Shown piece by piece: positions 42,080 through 50,088 of a stretch of DNA of 64,000 nt. Below the pieces are notes generated by a model. The model did no database searches. It was not told the origin of the DNA and was given only the letters and a program-made list of their open reading frames with translations. The stretch covers positions 11,087-75,086 of the forward strand of contig CAYPNT010000004.1 of assembly GCA_964412235.1 (NCBI GenBank), read 5' to 3'. How positions within the stretch are numbered: position 1 is the first letter of the stretch; the number at the start of each line of letters is the position of its first letter. Position numbers and translations under genes: made by a program. The stretch is from JAYZQT01 sp964412235. GTDB lineage: Bacteria; Pseudomonadota; Alphaproteobacteria; MPNO01; UBA830.

Positions 42080-42684
42080 TGGAAGAAAACGACGCGTTTA
42101 TTTCGTACGCTGACCGAGAAGAACTACCTAAACATCTAAAGGAGCTACTGACACAATATGAAGCGCGAATGGGGTTTATGCCTAACGCGCTCAAACTTTA
42201 TATGCACCGCCCCGAGATATTGTCCTGTTTAATCCAACTTAACAACACGGTCATGCGAGATACGAGTAGCCAATTGGATGACGGTTTGAAACGACGGATT
42301 GCTGCGATATGTAGCTCGTTGAATAAGAGTAAATATTGCATCGCTCATAATACCAATACGTTAATGGGTGCTAAAACGAGCGGGGGTGAGGGATGGAATT
42401 ATTCGGAAGAGGACGTGCGTACGTTACTCAGTCCTGATTATGAACCAGAGAACGCCGTTGAAAGAGCGGCATTGGCTTATGCTAAAGCGGCCACGATGGA
42501 CCCTTCAAATGTGCCGAATACAATACTGGCGGATCTCTCGGAAACGATGACACCACCTCAGATTGTTGAACTCGCTTGTGTTGTGGGTTTTTGGGGTATG
42601 TATAATTCAGTTCATGAAGCGTTAAGCATACCTATCGAGAAACCGGTTCGTGACCGCACTGCGTTTTTGGAAGTTGAGGGGTAG
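42079..42684 (+). CDS. Carboxymuconolactone decarboxylase / AhpD-like protein
   Basis: A 201-residue all-helical protein of the CMD superfamily: G-F-M-P-N-A-L-K-L-Y-M-H-R-P-E-I-L near the N-terminus and the core S-L-N-K-S-K-Y-C-I-A-H-N. In AhpD-type peroxidases the core is C-x2-C-x3-H; here the first cysteine is Ser and the histidine is one residue closer, so a disulfide peroxidase role is unlikely. Translational coupling to UbiD paralogue 2 (TAATG) implies a joint pathway role, perhaps a lactone or beta-keto acid decarboxylase. Confidence 0.78.
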   Translation: MEENDAFISYADREELPKHLKELLTQYEARMGFMPNALKLYMHRPEILSCLIQLNNTVMRDTSSQLDDGLKRRIAAICSSLNKSKYCIAHNTNTLMGAKTSGGEGWNYSEEDVRTLLSPDYEPENAVERAALAYAKAATMDPSNVPNTILADLSETMTPPQIVELACVVGFWGMYNSVHEALSIPIEKPVRDRTAFLEVEG

Positions 42685-42824
42685 GGGGCGCATAGATATT
42701 ATGCTCGGCTACGCCCATGGTCGCTGCTCATTCGGATTTTGCCAATAGGCGTGACCTGCACGGAACTATTTTCTGCAAACAGCGTATGTGAACAGTGGGC
42801 ATTGACATAAACAATGTAATTCGT

Positions 42825-42838
42825 CTGTTGATCAACAG
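42825..42838. promoter_or_regulatory. 14-bp palindrome upstream of the Bcr/CflA gene
   Basis: CTGTTGATCAACAG is a perfect palindrome 33 bases before the exporter gene. A TTGACA (42802-42807) lies 17 bases upstream, a good -35 element, but the corresponding -10 position falls inside the palindrome and reads poorly. It could be an operator overlapping an activator-dependent promoter. Confidence 0.4.
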
Positions 42839-42871
42839 AACACATTTTTTGGGGTTACGGTTATTCCAGGC

Positions 42872-44089
42872 TTGATTAGGAAAGAAAAATCGAATTCGCT
42901 AAAAAGCCAGGCTTCGTCTCAAATGGCGTTAGTGATTTGTTTGGGTATAGTTGGCACTCTTGCACCTCTCTCTATAGATATGTATCTCCCCTCGTTTCCC
43001 ACTTTGCGGGAGGAATTTAGCGCGTCTGCCGCGCAAATTCAGTTGACACTGAGTGGGTATATGCTGGGCTTTACGCTCGGACAACTATGTTATGGGCCCA
43101 TTTCGGATCGGTTTGGTCGTCGACCCATACTTCTATGCGGGATCGGCGTTTACGTTGTTATGAGTTGTATGTGTGCGGTTGCCAATGACCCTGAAACACT
43201 GGCTGTTTACAGGTTCTTCCAGGCGGTTGGTGGCGCCGCTGGAACAGTGTTGTCCCGCGCTATTATTCGCGACAGTTTTTCTGGGGCATTTATGGCGCGT
43301 GCAATGTCATTAATGCTCACGTTTATAATGTTTGCGCCGATGATCGCTCCCGTAATTGGGGGTTATCTGTTGATCTGGATGGGGTGGCGTTCGGTGTTCT
43401 GGACGCTCTCCATTTGTGGTGTAGTAGCGGCTTTTGTCGTTTTGTTTGCTATCCGTGAGAGCTTGCCACCCGAACGCCGGCTAAAACCAGGAATTTCTTC
43501 TTTGTTAGGAGGGTATGCTCTAGTCCTTCGTCACCGTCAGGCCCTGGGGTATATCCTTTCGGGTGGCGCGACCTTTGGAGCGCTATTTGCTTTTCTGTCT
43601 GGGGCGCCTTTTGTCTTTATCGAATATTATGGAATCGCACCCGAACACATGGGGTACATTTTTACCCTTAATGTAGTTGGCGTAATAGCCGGAGGATGGC
43701 TTAACAGCAGACTGGTTGTCACGCGAGGCGTTCACGAAATGATGACTATTGCCGTTTATCTTTTGTTGGTGGGAGCCGGTTTCGTTTATCTTCTCATCTC
43801 GTCAAACATCTTTGGTGTTTGGGGTGCAATAGCAGGCCTTGTCGTTTTTACCCTTCCTCTCAATATGATTAACGCAAATGCTGCTGCTGGCGCTTTGGAA
43901 TACTTTCCGGATAATGCGGGAACGGCGTCGGCCGTCGTTGGTTCAATACGATATGGTTGGGGTGCCGTCTCTGGTGTGACGGTTGGTCTAATACACGATG
44001 GTACTGCGATGGCGATGGTCTGGGTTATCGTTGGGTGCTCTTTAATCAGTTTTGTGTTTCTTAAAACGATGGTGCGGCGGACGGCATAA
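42872..44089 (+). CDS. Bcr/CflA-family drug resistance MFS transporter
   Basis: A 405-residue twelve-helix exporter with the Bcr/CflA signature: P-L-S-I-D-M-Y-L-P-S-F-P near helix 1, G-Q-L-C-Y-G-P-I-S-D-R-F-G-R-R-P after helix 2, and R-I-I-R-D-(S/T)-F-type loop (A-I-I-R-D-S-F) later. Relatives export bicyclomycin, sulfonamides, chloramphenicol or amino-acid analogues. Here it may export toxic intermediates of the catabolic pathways. The start is TTG 42872, or ATG 42923. A palindrome precedes it. Confidence 0.88.
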   Translation: MIRKEKSNSLKSQASSQMALVICLGIVGTLAPLSIDMYLPSFPTLREEFSASAAQIQLTLSGYMLGFTLGQLCYGPISDRFGRRPILLCGIGVYVVMSCMCAVANDPETLAVYRFFQAVGGAAGTVLSRAIIRDSFSGAFMARAMSLMLTFIMFAPMIAPVIGGYLLIWMGWRSVFWTLSICGVVAAFVVLFAIRESLPPERRLKPGISSLLGGYALVLRHRQALGYILSGGATFGALFAFLSGAPFVFIEYYGIAPEHMGYIFTLNVVGVIAGGWLNSRLVVTRGVHEMMTIAVYLLLVGAGFVYLLISSNIFGVWGAIAGLVVFTLPLNMINANAAAGALEYFPDNAGTASAVVGSIRYGWGAVSGVTVGLIHDGTAMAMVWVIVGCSLISFVFLKTMVRRTA

Positions 44090-44095
44090 GTGGCT

Positions 44096-44914
44096 TTAGT
44101 TGCGCGGCCAAACTTGTGGACACTGGTCGCCCAACATACTAAGCGGATCTCCATCTTTAAGTTTTTTGTCAAAAATTAAAGGAGCATCGGACCGGTTCTT
44201 CCAACGGATATCATCACCCGCAAAACGTAAAGACAATGCGCGACGACTTATGTTGATATCGCTGTTGCCCGAGGATGAATGCAAGGATAACCCATGAAAC
44301 ACTATGACGTCGCCGGGATCGGTTTCTAATAATATGGTTGGATATTGGTCGGGGCTATTATCTATATCGGGTACGGTGGCTATTAGGTCATCTTTATTAA
44401 AGCTATTAACTGGTTCGTTCTCACCGATTTTGACAGGCTGATAAAGTTTGCCCCAACGGTGGGAGCCTTTTGCAAATTTGAGTGCACCGGTGTCGGCGCG
44501 TGTTGGGTCAAGGGAAAACCAGATACTTGCCAAGTCGTAACCGTCAATTGCGAAGTACGGGAGGTCGTGATGCCAGTAGGTGGGGGCTGGGGCGCCTGGT
44601 TCCTTAATTAAGAGGTGTTCATCATAAAGGTCCAACCGATCCGACCCCAGGATTTCGGCCGCGACTTGAGAGAGGGGTCCCTCAAACAAAAACCTTTTAA
44701 AGGGGTCAAAACGATTGAAAAGACGGTGGTCGGTGTAATAACGGGGCGCGCCCGCTGGACCATAACTTTTAGAAAACTTGCCGGGTGATGCAACGGCTTG
44801 TGAAAAACCCTCGTCTAAAAGTTTGAGCCATGCACTCGAAATTATACCCTTTAACCGCACGGCACCATCTTCATGAAAGTGTTGAACGTCTTGCTTGTTA
44901 ACCAGTCTTTTCAT
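44096..44914 (-). CDS. Phytanoyl-CoA dioxygenase (PhyH)-family protein
   Basis: Fe(II)/2-oxoglutarate-dependent oxygenase fold, about 272 residues. The H-x-D iron ligands are in Y-W-H-H-D-L-P-Y; the distal histidine in V-I-F-H-G-L-S-L-H-S-S-S-G-N and the arginine in R-R-A-L-S-L-R-F complete the 2-His-1-carboxylate and oxoglutarate sites. PhyH relatives hydroxylate varied small molecules, so the substrate is open. I chose ATG 44914 (K-R-L-V-N-K-Q-D-V); a GTG at 44968 would add 18 residues. It converges with the exporter and diverges from marR. Confidence 0.82.
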   Translation of the reverse strand: MKRLVNKQDVQHFHEDGAVRLKGIISSAWLKLLDEGFSQAVASPGKFSKSYGPAGAPRYYTDHRLFNRFDPFKRFLFEGPLSQVAAEILGSDRLDLYDEHLLIKEPGAPAPTYWHHDLPYFAIDGYDLASIWFSLDPTRADTGALKFAKGSHRWGKLYQPVKIGENEPVNSFNKDDLIATVPDIDNSPDQYPTILLETDPGDVIVFHGLSLHSSSGNSDINISRRALSLRFAGDDIRWKNRSDAPLIFDKKLKDGDPLSMLGDQCPQVWPRN

Positions 44915-45028
44915 TTTTTCAGGGTGCAACTTTTGTGTTGTTTTGCCATGATTGTGCCTCACGGGCACGAAATTTTCAATGCGCTGACCTTGGGGTTTGT
45001 GTCTATATCAATCTAATCGCGGTTGAAA

Positions 45029-45060
45029 TATATAATAAATTTAGCTAGATTTATTATATA
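45029..45060. promoter_or_regulatory. 32-bp near-perfect palindrome between PhyH and marR (candidate MarR operator)
   Basis: Arms TATATAATAAAT (45029-45040) and ATTTATTATATA (45049-45060) are exact reverse complements. The central 8 bases are TTAGCTAG, with palindromic TAGCTA at 45042-45047; only the pair at 45041/45048 is mismatched. It ends 14 bases before the marR ATG. A TTGAAA (45023-45028) and TAGATT (45046-45051), 17 bases apart, could be the marR promoter, buried in the palindrome, so repressor binding would block it. This fits autoregulation by MarR-type repressors. Confidence 0.62.
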
Positions 45061-45073
45061 AAATAATCGGTGC

Positions 45074-45676
45074 ATGTTTATGGTGTCTTCTCAATCAGTG
45101 TCAAAGGCTGATGAGCCTTGGCGGCTTCCACCTACTACTACCCGCGATGAGCTTTTGGATGAGTTTGGGCGTGATACGAACTTTAGGCGCATGATTTATG
45201 ACATTTTCACAATGACCGTGAACTTTGACCGAATTCGAGAAAGTTTGGCTATAACGTTGGGCCTTTCAGGGATTCAGTATCATATTCTAATGGTTGTGGC
45301 TGAGTTCTCTCCTGTCATCCCGGTATCTATTTCTAAGATAGCGGAACGGCTCCACACTTCAGGGGCCTATGTTACAATGGAAACAAAGAAATTATTGGGA
45401 AAGGGGTATCTTGAGAAAACCCCAAACCCAAAAGACGGACGCAGCGTTTTGGTGAACTTAACGCCAGAGGGGCGTGCACTCATCGATTCCTTTGCGCCTG
45501 AACTTCGAGACATCAATGACAGTCTATTTGAAGGAATTGGGCCAAATACCTTTAAACAATTTTGCAGCATCGTCGACCATATGACACGAACGAGCAGCCG
45601 GGCAGCCGATTTGGCCGAATTACTATCACAAAAACCAACCCTGGAAGACACGACTGTTAGCCCTATAGGGCGTTGA
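45074..45676 (+). CDS. MarR-family transcriptional regulator
   Basis: A 200-residue winged helix-turn-helix protein: the recognition region S-I-S-K-I-A-E-R-L-H-T-S-G-A-Y-V-T is followed by the wing N-P-K-D-G-R-S-V-L-V-N-L-T-P-E-G, both typical of MarR. Members usually repress catabolic or efflux genes and release DNA when they bind aromatic ligands. It lies 22 bases upstream of the HpaB-type hydroxylase, and a palindrome lies immediately upstream. ATG 45074 has a second in-frame ATG at 45080. It is the only recognisable DNA-binding regulator in the catabolic region. Confidence 0.88.
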   Translation: MFMVSSQSVSKADEPWRLPPTTTRDELLDEFGRDTNFRRMIYDIFTMTVNFDRIRESLAITLGLSGIQYHILMVVAEFSPVIPVSISKIAERLHTSGAYVTMETKKLLGKGYLEKTPNPKDGRSVLVNLTPEGRALIDSFAPELRDINDSLFEGIGPNTFKQFCSIVDHMTRTSSRAADLAELLSQKPTLEDTTVSPIGR

Positions 45677-45698
45677 ACGGAACGTTAGGAGAAAGAAT

Positions 45699-47189
45699 AT
45701 GCTTAAGACAGGTGCCGAACACCTCGCGTCTCTTCGAGACGGACGGAGAGTTTATATTGGAGATGAGTTGGTAGAGGACGTCACCAGCCATCCAGCATTT
45801 CGGAACGCTGCAGAATCGTTTGCCATGATCTACGACCGTAAACGTGATCCGGAAAACATTGAAATTACCTCCTATGAAGCTGAAGACGGGGAAGTGAGCA
45901 CATCGTGGTTTCTAAAACCAAAATCCAAGGAAGATCTCCGCAAACGCCGCGAGACGCACCGGCTAGTAGCCGAATGGACATGTGGACTGTTGGGGCGTTC
46001 TCCAGACCATGTAGCGAGCTTCGTTACCGGTCTTTTGTGGAAACCAGAGTTATTTGAGGAAAATCTTAAAGGTTCAGCGTCCCATCTCCAAGCATACTAC
46101 GATTACATGCGCAAAAATGACACTTTTGCGTGTTACACGGTGCTTCCACCCCAAGGTGCGCGTCAGCCTGAATTATACCAGCGAGACGGTTTAACAGTGC
46201 CCACTTTGCGTGTAACGGCTGAAGATAAGGAAGGGGTTACGCTGAACGGAATGAAAATGCTCGGCACTTCGGCTGTGTTTTCCAATGAGACATGGGTGGG
46301 TAACCTACTACCCCTCGGCGAAGAACAAGCCGCGGAAAGCGTTACTTGTGCGGTTCCGCTTAATTGGACAGGTGTCACAATATGGACACGGAAACCCTTT
46401 GAACGCTTCGCTGTGTCGGAATTCGACGCGCCGTTTGCGTGGAAGTTTGATGAGACTGATTCAATGGTTATCTTTGAAGACGTCAAGGTGCCATGGGAAC
46501 GCGTTTTTACCCACAATAATGCAGCGTTGTCTCGTGAGATATACTTCCAAACGCCAAGCCATGCGATGGGCAACCATCAGTCAAATGTCCGGTTTGGCGA
46601 AAAATTAAAATTGATCCTTGGAATTGCCCGAAAGTCGGCTGAACTTAACAACGTTGTGCAAGTACCGGCCGTACGAGACACACTTGGCCGATTAGCGGCG
46701 TCAGAAGCGGGGCTTCAGGCAATGATTGCGGGTCAGATAGAGGATGCGGAGGAACTGATACCAGGCCATTTCAATGTAAATCGTCGCCACATGTATGGCG
46801 CGTTACATTGGTGTACACAGAACTATGCTGACCTGTGTGAGACGGTCCGCGAGTTAATGGGCGCCGGTCCCTTTCAAATGCCCGCAGACGTGTCGGTAAT
46901 CAATAATCCTGAGCTTAAAGAAAAATTTGAAACATATTGGTCGGTTCCCGGGCAATCAGCCATTGAACGGATGAAATTTCTTAAAATGGGGTGGGACCTT
47001 TTGGGCAGCGATTTTGCTGGTCGACACCAGCAGTACGAGCGTTTTTACGCGGGGCCAGCATTCATTAATACTTTATATAGTTTCTTTAACTGCCCCTGGG
47101 AAGAAATGACAGGAACTGTAGACCGCGTATTGGCGGACTACGGGGTTCCTGACGAGAGTGAGATGCGTCGACCGTTCGCGGCAGAATAG
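45699..47189 (+). CDS. 4-hydroxyphenylacetate 3-hydroxylase (HpaB)-family flavin monooxygenase
   Basis: Oxygenase component of two-component FADH2-dependent phenol hydroxylases. The 496-residue protein begins with the HpaB-type T-G-A-E-H-L-A-S-L-R-D-G-R-R-V-Y, and contains P-P-Q-G-A-R, L-N-G-M-K-M-L-G-T-S-A and D-V-K-V-P-W-E-R-V-F. The ribosome-binding site GGAGAAAG precedes ATG 45699. The physiological substrate may be a phenolic acid or another phenol. The FAD reductase HpaC is not nearby. It is likely controlled by the adjacent MarR protein. Confidence 0.87.
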   Translation: MLKTGAEHLASLRDGRRVYIGDELVEDVTSHPAFRNAAESFAMIYDRKRDPENIEITSYEAEDGEVSTSWFLKPKSKEDLRKRRETHRLVAEWTCGLLGRSPDHVASFVTGLLWKPELFEENLKGSASHLQAYYDYMRKNDTFACYTVLPPQGARQPELYQRDGLTVPTLRVTAEDKEGVTLNGMKMLGTSAVFSNETWVGNLLPLGEEQAAESVTCAVPLNWTGVTIWTRKPFERFAVSEFDAPFAWKFDETDSMVIFEDVKVPWERVFTHNNAALSREIYFQTPSHAMGNHQSNVRFGEKLKLILGIARKSAELNNVVQVPAVRDTLGRLAASEAGLQAMIAGQIEDAEELIPGHFNVNRRHMYGALHWCTQNYADLCETVRELMGAGPFQMPADVSVINNPELKEKFETYWSVPGQSAIERMKFLKMGWDLLGSDFAGRHQQYERFYAGPAFINTLYSFFNCPWEEMTGTVDRVLADYGVPDESEMRRPFAAE

Positions 47190-47213
47190 CGGCAGCGTCC
47201 TATTCGCATTCGT

Positions 47214-47783
47214 TCACTGTTGGTCTGGACTTTTGTAGCGATTAAAAATGGGTATTTGACTGAGGCTGAATAATAACGTGATGCCTATAATTCCAAATAC
47301 CTTAAAGTTGACCCAGAAGTCTTCTGTTTGGGTCCGCCATACAAGCTCATTAAGGGCAGCCATTACGAGGAAAAAGAGACCAAAATTACGGCTCAATATT
47401 CGCCAGCCGGTGTCTTCCATCGGCCATGCTGTGCCCATTACTTTCTTTAATAGTGGTTTTTTAAAGACTAGCCCGCCCAGCAGAATAGCAGCAAAGAGTA
47501 CTTGAACGATCGTAGGCTTCATTTTGATGAAGGTGGCATCATTAAAGATTAATGTCAGACCGCCAAAAAACGCGACGACACCAGCGGTAATAATCGGCAT
47601 TAGTGGCACCCTGCCATTTACCGCTAAGGAGAGAGCTAGCGCGATGCCTGTCGCAAGAATTAGGGCAGCGGTCGCCGTATAAAGGTCCCACATTTTATAT
47701 GCCGCAAAGAATATAATAATGGGCCCGTAATCAGCTACTGGCTTAACCCATGCGCTTTCAGGTTTTGATTTCAAATTTGTCAT
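47214..47783 (-). CDS. yciB: Intracellular septation protein A family (YciB/IspZ)
   Basis: A 189-residue inner-membrane protein with about five helices and family segments P-I-I-I-F-F-A-A-Y-K, F-F-G-G-L-T-L-I-F-N-D, K-P-T-I-V-Q and L-N-E-L-V-W-R. E. coli YciB contributes to envelope integrity and cell elongation and division. I chose ATG 47783; a TTG at 47810 would add nine residues. It is an ordinary housekeeping gene between two catabolic clusters and seems to be transcribed alone. Confidence 0.87.
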   Translation of the reverse strand: MTNLKSKPESAWVKPVADYGPIIIFFAAYKMWDLYTATAALILATGIALALSLAVNGRVPLMPIITAGVVAFFGGLTLIFNDATFIKMKPTIVQVLFAAILLGGLVFKKPLLKKVMGTAWPMEDTGWRILSRNFGLFFLVMAALNELVWRTQTEDFWVNFKVFGIIGITLLFSLSQIPIFNRYKSPDQQ

Positions 47784-48051
47784 ATGAGACCCATAACACT
47801 TTAGAAGCAAAGACCACAGTCAAGATTTGTTTTTATGCACAAATTAGTCTTTCAGGTTTGGTTTAGGGACACGCGCAAAATCGGTAGCAGCAGGATTGTT
47901 TGAGGGCGAAGAGAGAGTTTATGGCTTGTCTACTGTCGCAACTGTGACTTTGAGAAAGAATGAGGCTATCAGACACCCCCGAGCCGCGGAAATGCGCACC
48001 GTTCTCTAGTTTCTGTTTGATAATGGGTCCGGGGTCCGCTATGCCCGCCCT

Positions 48052-48561
48052 ATGGTTGTTGGTAAAAATGCTGTTTTAGATGTGCGCCCTGGCCCGGTCG
48101 TAGAGTTGTTTCTTGAGGATATAGAAATCGGCCGAGAGCGGACTGTGGGACCGATTACGGTGACCGCTGAAGAAATCATCGAATTTGCTGATCGTTATGA
48201 TCCGTTGCCAATGCATATGGCCGACGCTGGAGGCCAAGCCACAATACATGACGGCCTTATCTCGTCCGGTGTTCTAACTGTTGCGCTTAAGCAGAGGATG
48301 ATAATGAGTATTGAGCGAAATACGGCAATAATTGGTGCGGTGAGGATAGAAGAGCAGAACTTTTTATTACCCGTTCGGGCAAATGATCAACTTTATCTGC
48401 GCCAAAAATGTATAGATAAGCGCATATCTTTGTCACGGAAAGATCGTGGACTCGTGCTATGGAAATTTGAGATTACCAACCAGCGGGACGAAGTTGTATT
48501 CACCTCGCGCGATCTCGTGATGGTGCACCGCCAAGCCGAGCAAAGTATTTCCACACCGTAA
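48052..48561 (+). CDS. MaoC-like dehydratase (R-hydratase fold)
   Basis: A 169-residue hotdog protein with the MaoC hydratase helix F-A-D-R-Y-D-P-L-P-M-H followed by H-D-G-L-I-S-S-G, giving the catalytic Asp and His in the D-x(4)-H arrangement. Such enzymes hydrate trans-2-enoyl-CoA. It starts at ATG 48052, preceding a hydrolase, SDR, DUF35 and thiolase genes on the same strand, which together would cover the hydration, oxidation and thiolysis steps of a CoA-ester beta-oxidation route. Confidence 0.8.
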   Translation: MVVGKNAVLDVRPGPVVELFLEDIEIGRERTVGPITVTAEEIIEFADRYDPLPMHMADAGGQATIHDGLISSGVLTVALKQRMIMSIERNTAIIGAVRIEEQNFLLPVRANDQLYLRQKCIDKRISLSRKDRGLVLWKFEITNQRDEVVFTSRDLVMVHRQAEQSISTP

Positions 48562-48591
48562 TTCCTGCGATGATTGTATATGAGGATATCT

Positions 48592-49206
48592 ATGAGTGAT
48601 CTCCGTTTCGATGGACCCGAGAATGCCAAAATAACAGTGGTTTTGGCTCATGGCGCAGGTGCGTCGATGGATTCTGAGTTTCTAGAGGTTTTTGCAGAGG
48701 GTTTGGCTGCCAACGGTTTGCGTGTTGCCCGCTTCGAATTTCCTTATATGGCGAAACGTCGGATCGACGGAAAAAGGAGACCCCCCGATCGAATGGACGT
48801 TCTTTTAGCTACTTATCGCCATATTGTATGTGCGACGCAAGCGGACACACTGATAGTTGGAGGAAAATCAATGGGGGGACGGGTGGCGAGTATGATAGCG
48901 GACGATCTTGAGGCTGCGGGTTTGGTATGTCTTGGGTATCCATTTCACCCACCAGGAAAACCCGAAAAATTACGTACTCAACACCTTCAGAATTTAATTA
49001 CTCCAAGCCTGTTTTTACAGGGTGAGCGGGACCCTCTTGGGACGCGGGGAGAAATCGAGAACTATGGCCTCTCTCATTCTATAACTATTAAATATTTGCC
49101 GGATGGGGATCATGACCTGAAACCGCGCAAGGCGTCCGGTCGGACTCGTGATGAGAACTGGAGGGAAGCAATAAGGCACATGGCGGAGTTTGCAGAACGG
49201 CTGTGA
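48592..49206 (+). CDS. Alpha/beta hydrolase (KANL3/TEX30-like)
   Basis: A 204-residue alpha/beta hydrolase with an early A-H-G-A-G-A oxyanion strand, nucleophile elbow G-G-K-S-M-G-G-R (Ser), acidic residue in G-E-R-D-P-L-G-T and histidine in D-G-D-H-D-L-K-P. The D-H-D-L-K-P-R-K end is typical of the TEX30/KANL3-type family, whose substrates are unknown. ATG 48592 has GAGGA 6 bases upstream. It may cleave an ester or thioester in the pathway. Confidence 0.82.
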   Translation: MSDLRFDGPENAKITVVLAHGAGASMDSEFLEVFAEGLAANGLRVARFEFPYMAKRRIDGKRRPPDRMDVLLATYRHIVCATQADTLIVGGKSMGGRVASMIADDLEAAGLVCLGYPFHPPGKPEKLRTQHLQNLITPSLFLQGERDPLGTRGEIENYGLSHSITIKYLPDGDHDLKPRKASGRTRDENWREAIRHMAEFAERL

Positions 49207-49264
49207 AGCTTTACAGCGAAAAGGCCGCTCGGTAGGCTTGCTCAGCTTTTATTTCAGCAGGATT

Positions 49265-50029
49265 ATGATGTCTGGCAGGGTCGACGGCCGTGTGTGTCTT
49301 GTGACCGGTGCGGCGCAGGGGATTGGTGCAACCTACGCTAAGGCGTTGGCACGAGAGGGCGCCAAAGTAGCGGTTGTGGATATCGATGACACTTCTGGCG
49401 TTGTCGAAGAAATTATCGCAGCCGAGGGCGAAGCCGCTGGTTTCTGTAACGATGTTTCCAATTGGGGATCCTGCCAGGAAATGGTCAGGGCAACGAAGGA
49501 AGCGTTTGGGCGCGTTGATGTCTTAATCAATAATGCAGCGATTTTTGGTAAGCTCGAACGTGCGTCGATCGATGAGATAACGCCGGAGCTATTTGAACGC
49601 GTTATGAAGGTTAATGTTACGGGGACATTTCTTTGTTCCAAAGCTGTAATTCCGATAATGCGCGGTCAATCGTACGGAAAAATAATAAACATCACGACAA
49701 GCCGTATTTTCGCGGGGCTCCCCTTCTTCACACACTATGACGCGTCAAAGGGAGCGGTGTTTGGGATGACACGGGCAATGGCCAAAGAATTGGGTGATGA
49801 CGGAATTCGGGTCAATGCAATCGCCCCGGGATCTACCATGTCAGAAAATGTAAAGGCACGCACAGATTGGCGCGACGGTGGGCCCGCGGCAAAACTTGCC
49901 GGCCGCTCAATAAAGCGAATTCAGGAACCAGGAGACCTTATTGGGGCGTGCCTGTATTTTGCGTCTGCAGAGAGCGACTTCGTAACGGGTCAAACCCTCG
50001 TGATAGATGGGGGAGGGGTTACGTGGTGA
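49265..50029 (+). CDS. Short-chain dehydrogenase/reductase (SDR), pathway type
   Basis: A 254-residue classical SDR: T-G-A-A-Q-G-I-G cofactor loop, V-D-I-D-D after strand 2 (an acid that suggests NAD(H)), N-N-A-A-I, catalytic Ser in I-T-T-S-R and Tyr-Lys in Y-D-A-S-K. ATG 49265, with a second ATG right after, has CAGGA upstream; the longer frame runs into the hydrolase gene. Between a MaoC-like protein and a thiolase, it could oxidise a 3-hydroxyacyl-CoA. Confidence 0.87.
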   Translation: MMSGRVDGRVCLVTGAAQGIGATYAKALAREGAKVAVVDIDDTSGVVEEIIAAEGEAAGFCNDVSNWGSCQEMVRATKEAFGRVDVLINNAAIFGKLERASIDEITPELFERVMKVNVTGTFLCSKAVIPIMRGQSYGKIINITTSRIFAGLPFFTHYDASKGAVFGMTRAMAKELGDDGIRVNAIAPGSTMSENVKARTDWRDGGPAAKLAGRSIKRIQEPGDLIGACLYFASAESDFVTGQTLVIDGGGVTW

Positions 50030-50088
50030 CGCTTGCCCAAGTATAGAGCTATTGATACAAGCAATTGAAAATTGTTGGGAGTGTGAGA

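Noticed and set aside
44969..45028. Strong promoter for the PhyH-family gene inside the palindrome
   Set aside because: The minus-strand TATAAT-like bases are part of the symmetric palindrome, and no convincing -35 element was seen at the right distance.
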